DNA of 7,290 bases from assembly GCA_001805125.1 (NCBI GenBank), contig MHEF01000050.1:33144-40433 (forward strand), read 5' to 3'. Positions 5,326-7,290 of this stretch are shown here, piece by piece (within the stretch, counting starts at the first letter, position 1; each line of letters opens with the position of its first letter). This DNA is from Nitrospirae bacterium RBG_13_39_12. Lineage in GTDB: Bacteria > Nitrospirota > Thermodesulfovibrionia > Thermodesulfovibrionales > SM23-35. The position numbers and the translations under genes were made by a program. Below the pieces are notes generated by a model, which had not been told where the DNA came from, ran no database searches, and worked only from the letters and a program-made list of their open reading frames with translations.

Positions 5326-7290
5326 TATTTAACTTTATAGAATCTTTAAAAACTGACAGAATATCTAAACTCCGGATTGCAGGATATAAATACATCCCTC
5401 CTGTAAAGGCCCGCTATTCAGAACTTATTTTATTTAATAAACTCAGAGAAATACTAAAAGAGCAAGGAATAGAGCATTTTTACAATCATCAGGTTGATGC
5501 AATTAATTTGATAAGGCAGGGAGAAAATGTTGTCATCATGACTCCCACCGCAAGCGGCAAGAGCCTTATATACAATATACCAGTCCTTGACTCCATCAAT
5601 GAAAATCCTGAGTTAAGAGCGCTTTATATATTCCCATTGAAAGGGCTAGAACAGGATCAAGTAAAAACCCTCAATGAACTGTACGATGCTCATAAAGGTA
5701 TTAACAGAGCTCCCCAAAAGAGGGGAAAGTCACTTTTGAATTTTGGAGAAGTTTACGATGGAGATACCACTATTTACAGGAGAAAAAAGATACGAGAGGC
5801 AATCCCTAATGTAATCTTTACAAACCCGGACATGCTTCATCTTGCATTAAACCCATTTCATAAAAAGTGGGAGACTTTTTTCAGGAACTTAAGGTTTGTG
5901 GTTATCGACGAGATACATACCTATAGGGGGGTATTCGGTTCAAATGTTGCACATGTTATTAGGAGGCTGAGGAGAATTTGTGAATACTGGGGGTCCAATC
6001 CTCAATTTATCGCAGCCTCTGCAACTATAGCTAACCCATCTCAACTTGCAGAGGAACTTATTGGATTACCTTTCAAGGTCGTGGCTCAGAGCGGGGCACC
6101 GGGTGCGGGTAAACATTTTATTTTTATAAACCCGATAGAAAGCCCATATACAGAATCAACAAGGCTTTTCATAAAATGCCTTGATGCAGGACTGAGAACA
6201 ATTGTCTTTACCAAAGCAAGAAAGATAACAGAACTTATATATACATGGACCATAAATAATGCGCCATGGCTGGAGGGTAAAATAAGTCCATATCGGGCTG
6301 GTTTTTTGCCAAAAGAGAGACGCGAGATAGAACAGAGGTTATTCAGCGGAGAGCTTCTTGGTGTTATATCAACCAGTGCACTTGAACTCGGAGTTGATAT
6401 AGGAGGACTCGACTGCTGCATATTGTGTGGATATCCAGGCTCTATTGCAAGCACATGGCAACGTGCAGGCCGTGTAGGCAGGCAGGGACAGGAATCAGTA
6501 ATTTTTATGATAGCCATTCAGGATGCGCTCGATCAGTATTTCATGCGCCATCCTGATTCATTTTTTGAAAAAAGCCATGAGGCAGCAGTTATAGATCCTT
6601 CTAACACAAACATTCTTAAAAAGCATATTCCCTGTGCTTCTTCTGAGGTTTACCTAAGAGCAGATGATAACGTCTATGATGTAAAAAAACTTATGCCTTT
6701 GATAGATGATCTTGTAAAAGAAAGAATTTTAAATCCCGGCAAAAAAGGCGATATATGGTTTTCGAACAAAAAGATCCGACACATGGATGTTGGTATTAGG
6801 ACAATCGGTGAGCTATTTGACATCGTTAATGATTCTGGCAGGCTGATCGGTGAATTAAGCGGCATGAAGGCTTTCAGGGATGCATTCCCGGGTGCAATTT
6901 ATCTCCACAGAGGAAAACAGTATCAGATTACAGAACTTGATCTTGAAAATAAAAAGGCAATTTGCAGGGAGGTCGATGTAAATTATTACACACAGCCATT
7001 CAGCAAAGAAGAAACAGAAATAATAAAAGAACTCGAAATTAAGAATTACAGGACTTTTTCAGTATACTGGGGGTTTATTAAAACAACACAAAGGATAACA
7101 GGTTATGAGAAAAAAAGAATATTTGACAGGGTCAGGATTTCAAGACATACACTGGATATACCTGAATATACTTTTGAGACTGAAGGCCTTTGGATTAAGA
7201 TAGACCACGCAACACAATCCTTTCTTGAATCAAAAGGTTTTGATCTCGCTGGATCTCTCCATGCTGTTGAACACAGCGCCATTGCATGCG
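5319..7290 (+). CDS. mrfA: MrfA/YprA-type superfamily 2 DNA helicase, partial (C-terminus outside window)
   Basis: The frame is open for 657 codons from ATG 5319 to the window edge. Two RecA-like domains are visible: Walker A TPTASGKS at 75-82, DEIH at 197-200, SAT at 234-236 followed by IANP, then STSALELGVDIGG starting at 351 and motif VI QRAGRVGR at 381-388. The stretches YRGVFGSNVAHVIRRL and FLPKERREIE closely resemble Bacillus subtilis MrfA (YprA) as I remember it. That protein is an ATP-dependent 3'-5' DNA helicase acting with the exonuclease MrfB in mitomycin-lesion repair, and has about 750 residues. Roughly the last 100 residues are therefore missing here, including the DUF1998 region and its four-cysteine zinc site. 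The start was chosen as the first ATG of the frame; it has no Shine-Dalgarno. No MrfB partner is visible; it could lie downstream. The family is secure; a repair role here is inferred. Confidence 0.93.
   Translation, partial: MSIFNFIESLKTDRISKLRIAGYKYIPPVKARYSELILFNKLREILKEQGIEHFYNHQVDAINLIRQGENVVIMTPTASGKSLIYNIPVLDSINENPELRALYIFPLKGLEQDQVKTLNELYDAHKGINRAPQKRGKSLLNFGEVYDGDTTIYRRKKIREAIPNVIFTNPDMLHLALNPFHKKWETFFRNLRFVVIDEIHTYRGVFGSNVAHVIRRLRRICEYWGSNPQFIAASATIANPSQLAEELIGLPFKVVAQSGAPGAGKHFIFINPIESPYTESTRLFIKCLDAGLRTIVFTKARKITELIYTWTINNAPWLEGKISPYRAGFLPKERREIEQRLFSGELLGVISTSALELGVDIGGLDCCILCGYPGSIASTWQRAGRVGRQGQESVIFMIAIQDALDQYFMRHPDSFFEKSHEAAVIDPSNTNILKKHIPCASSEVYLRADDNVYDVKKLMPLIDDLVKERILNPGKKGDIWFSNKKIRHMDVGIRTIGELFDIVNDSGRLIGELSGMKAFRDAFPGAIYLHRGKQYQITELDLENKKAICREVDVNYYTQPFSKEETEIIKELEIKNYRTFSVYWGFIKTTQRITGYEKKRIFDRVRISRHTLDIPEYTFETEGLWIKIDHATQSFLESKGFDLAGSLHAVEHSAIAC

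Noticed and set aside
6093..6116. Second P-loop-like sequence GAPGAGKH in the helicase
   Set aside because: The Lys is followed by His, not Ser or Thr, and the true Walker A is at residues 75-82. The MrfA family has a Gly-Ala-Pro stretch before a KHF motif at this place.
6086..6517. 143-codon open frame on the minus strand
   Set aside because: It lies opposite conserved helicase motifs V and VI, has an unnatural composition rich in Ser and Pro, and resembles no family I know.

Overview
The window looks like ordinary bacterial chromosome: AT-rich by eye (not computed), with frequent AGA/AGG arginine and ATA isoleucine codons, very tight gene packing and a chemosensory operon. The gene content would suit a free-living, probably motile bacterium, perhaps of the Nitrospirota or the old Deltaproteobacteria. 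That placement is a weak impression; nothing here fixes the taxonomy.

Positions 2-4731 (+ strand) form one apparent operon: the 3' part of a long HEAT-repeat protein (5' end outside the window), CheR receptor methyltransferase, CheB receptor methylesterase with its receiver domain, a cytoplasmic coiled-coil/GAF protein, and a single-domain CheY-type response regulator. The first three genes overlap by 8 bases at each junction. The next two junctions are 11 and 28 bases long and show no terminator or promoter. CheR and CheB set the methylation level of chemoreceptors, and the CheY-like protein would carry the signal out. The HEAT and GAF proteins look like extra scaffold or sensor parts. No CheA, CheW or receptor lies in the window, so the core genes are probably upstream or elsewhere.

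Positions 4715-5290 (- strand) encode a second response regulator: a receiver domain followed by a short linker and a C-terminal four-cysteine zinc-ribbon-like module. Its 3' end overlaps the 3' end of the cheY-like gene by 17 bases, tail to tail.

Positions 5291-5318 are a 28-base gap between two divergent start codons. Two sigma70-like promoters face away from each other here with abutting -10 boxes. Both would give mRNAs with essentially no leader, and each promoter's -35 box lies in or against the other gene's first codons.

Positions 5319-7290 (+ strand) encode 657 codons of an MrfA/YprA-type superfamily 2 DNA helicase that runs off the right edge, so only its C-terminal part is missing. 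It has no evident link to chemotaxis apart from the shared promoter region.

I found no RNA genes, mobile elements, CRISPR arrays or gene-free stretches over 300 bases. The most interesting points are the divergent leaderless promoter pair, the receiver plus zinc-ribbon regulator, and the HEAT and GAF accessory proteins built into the che operon.
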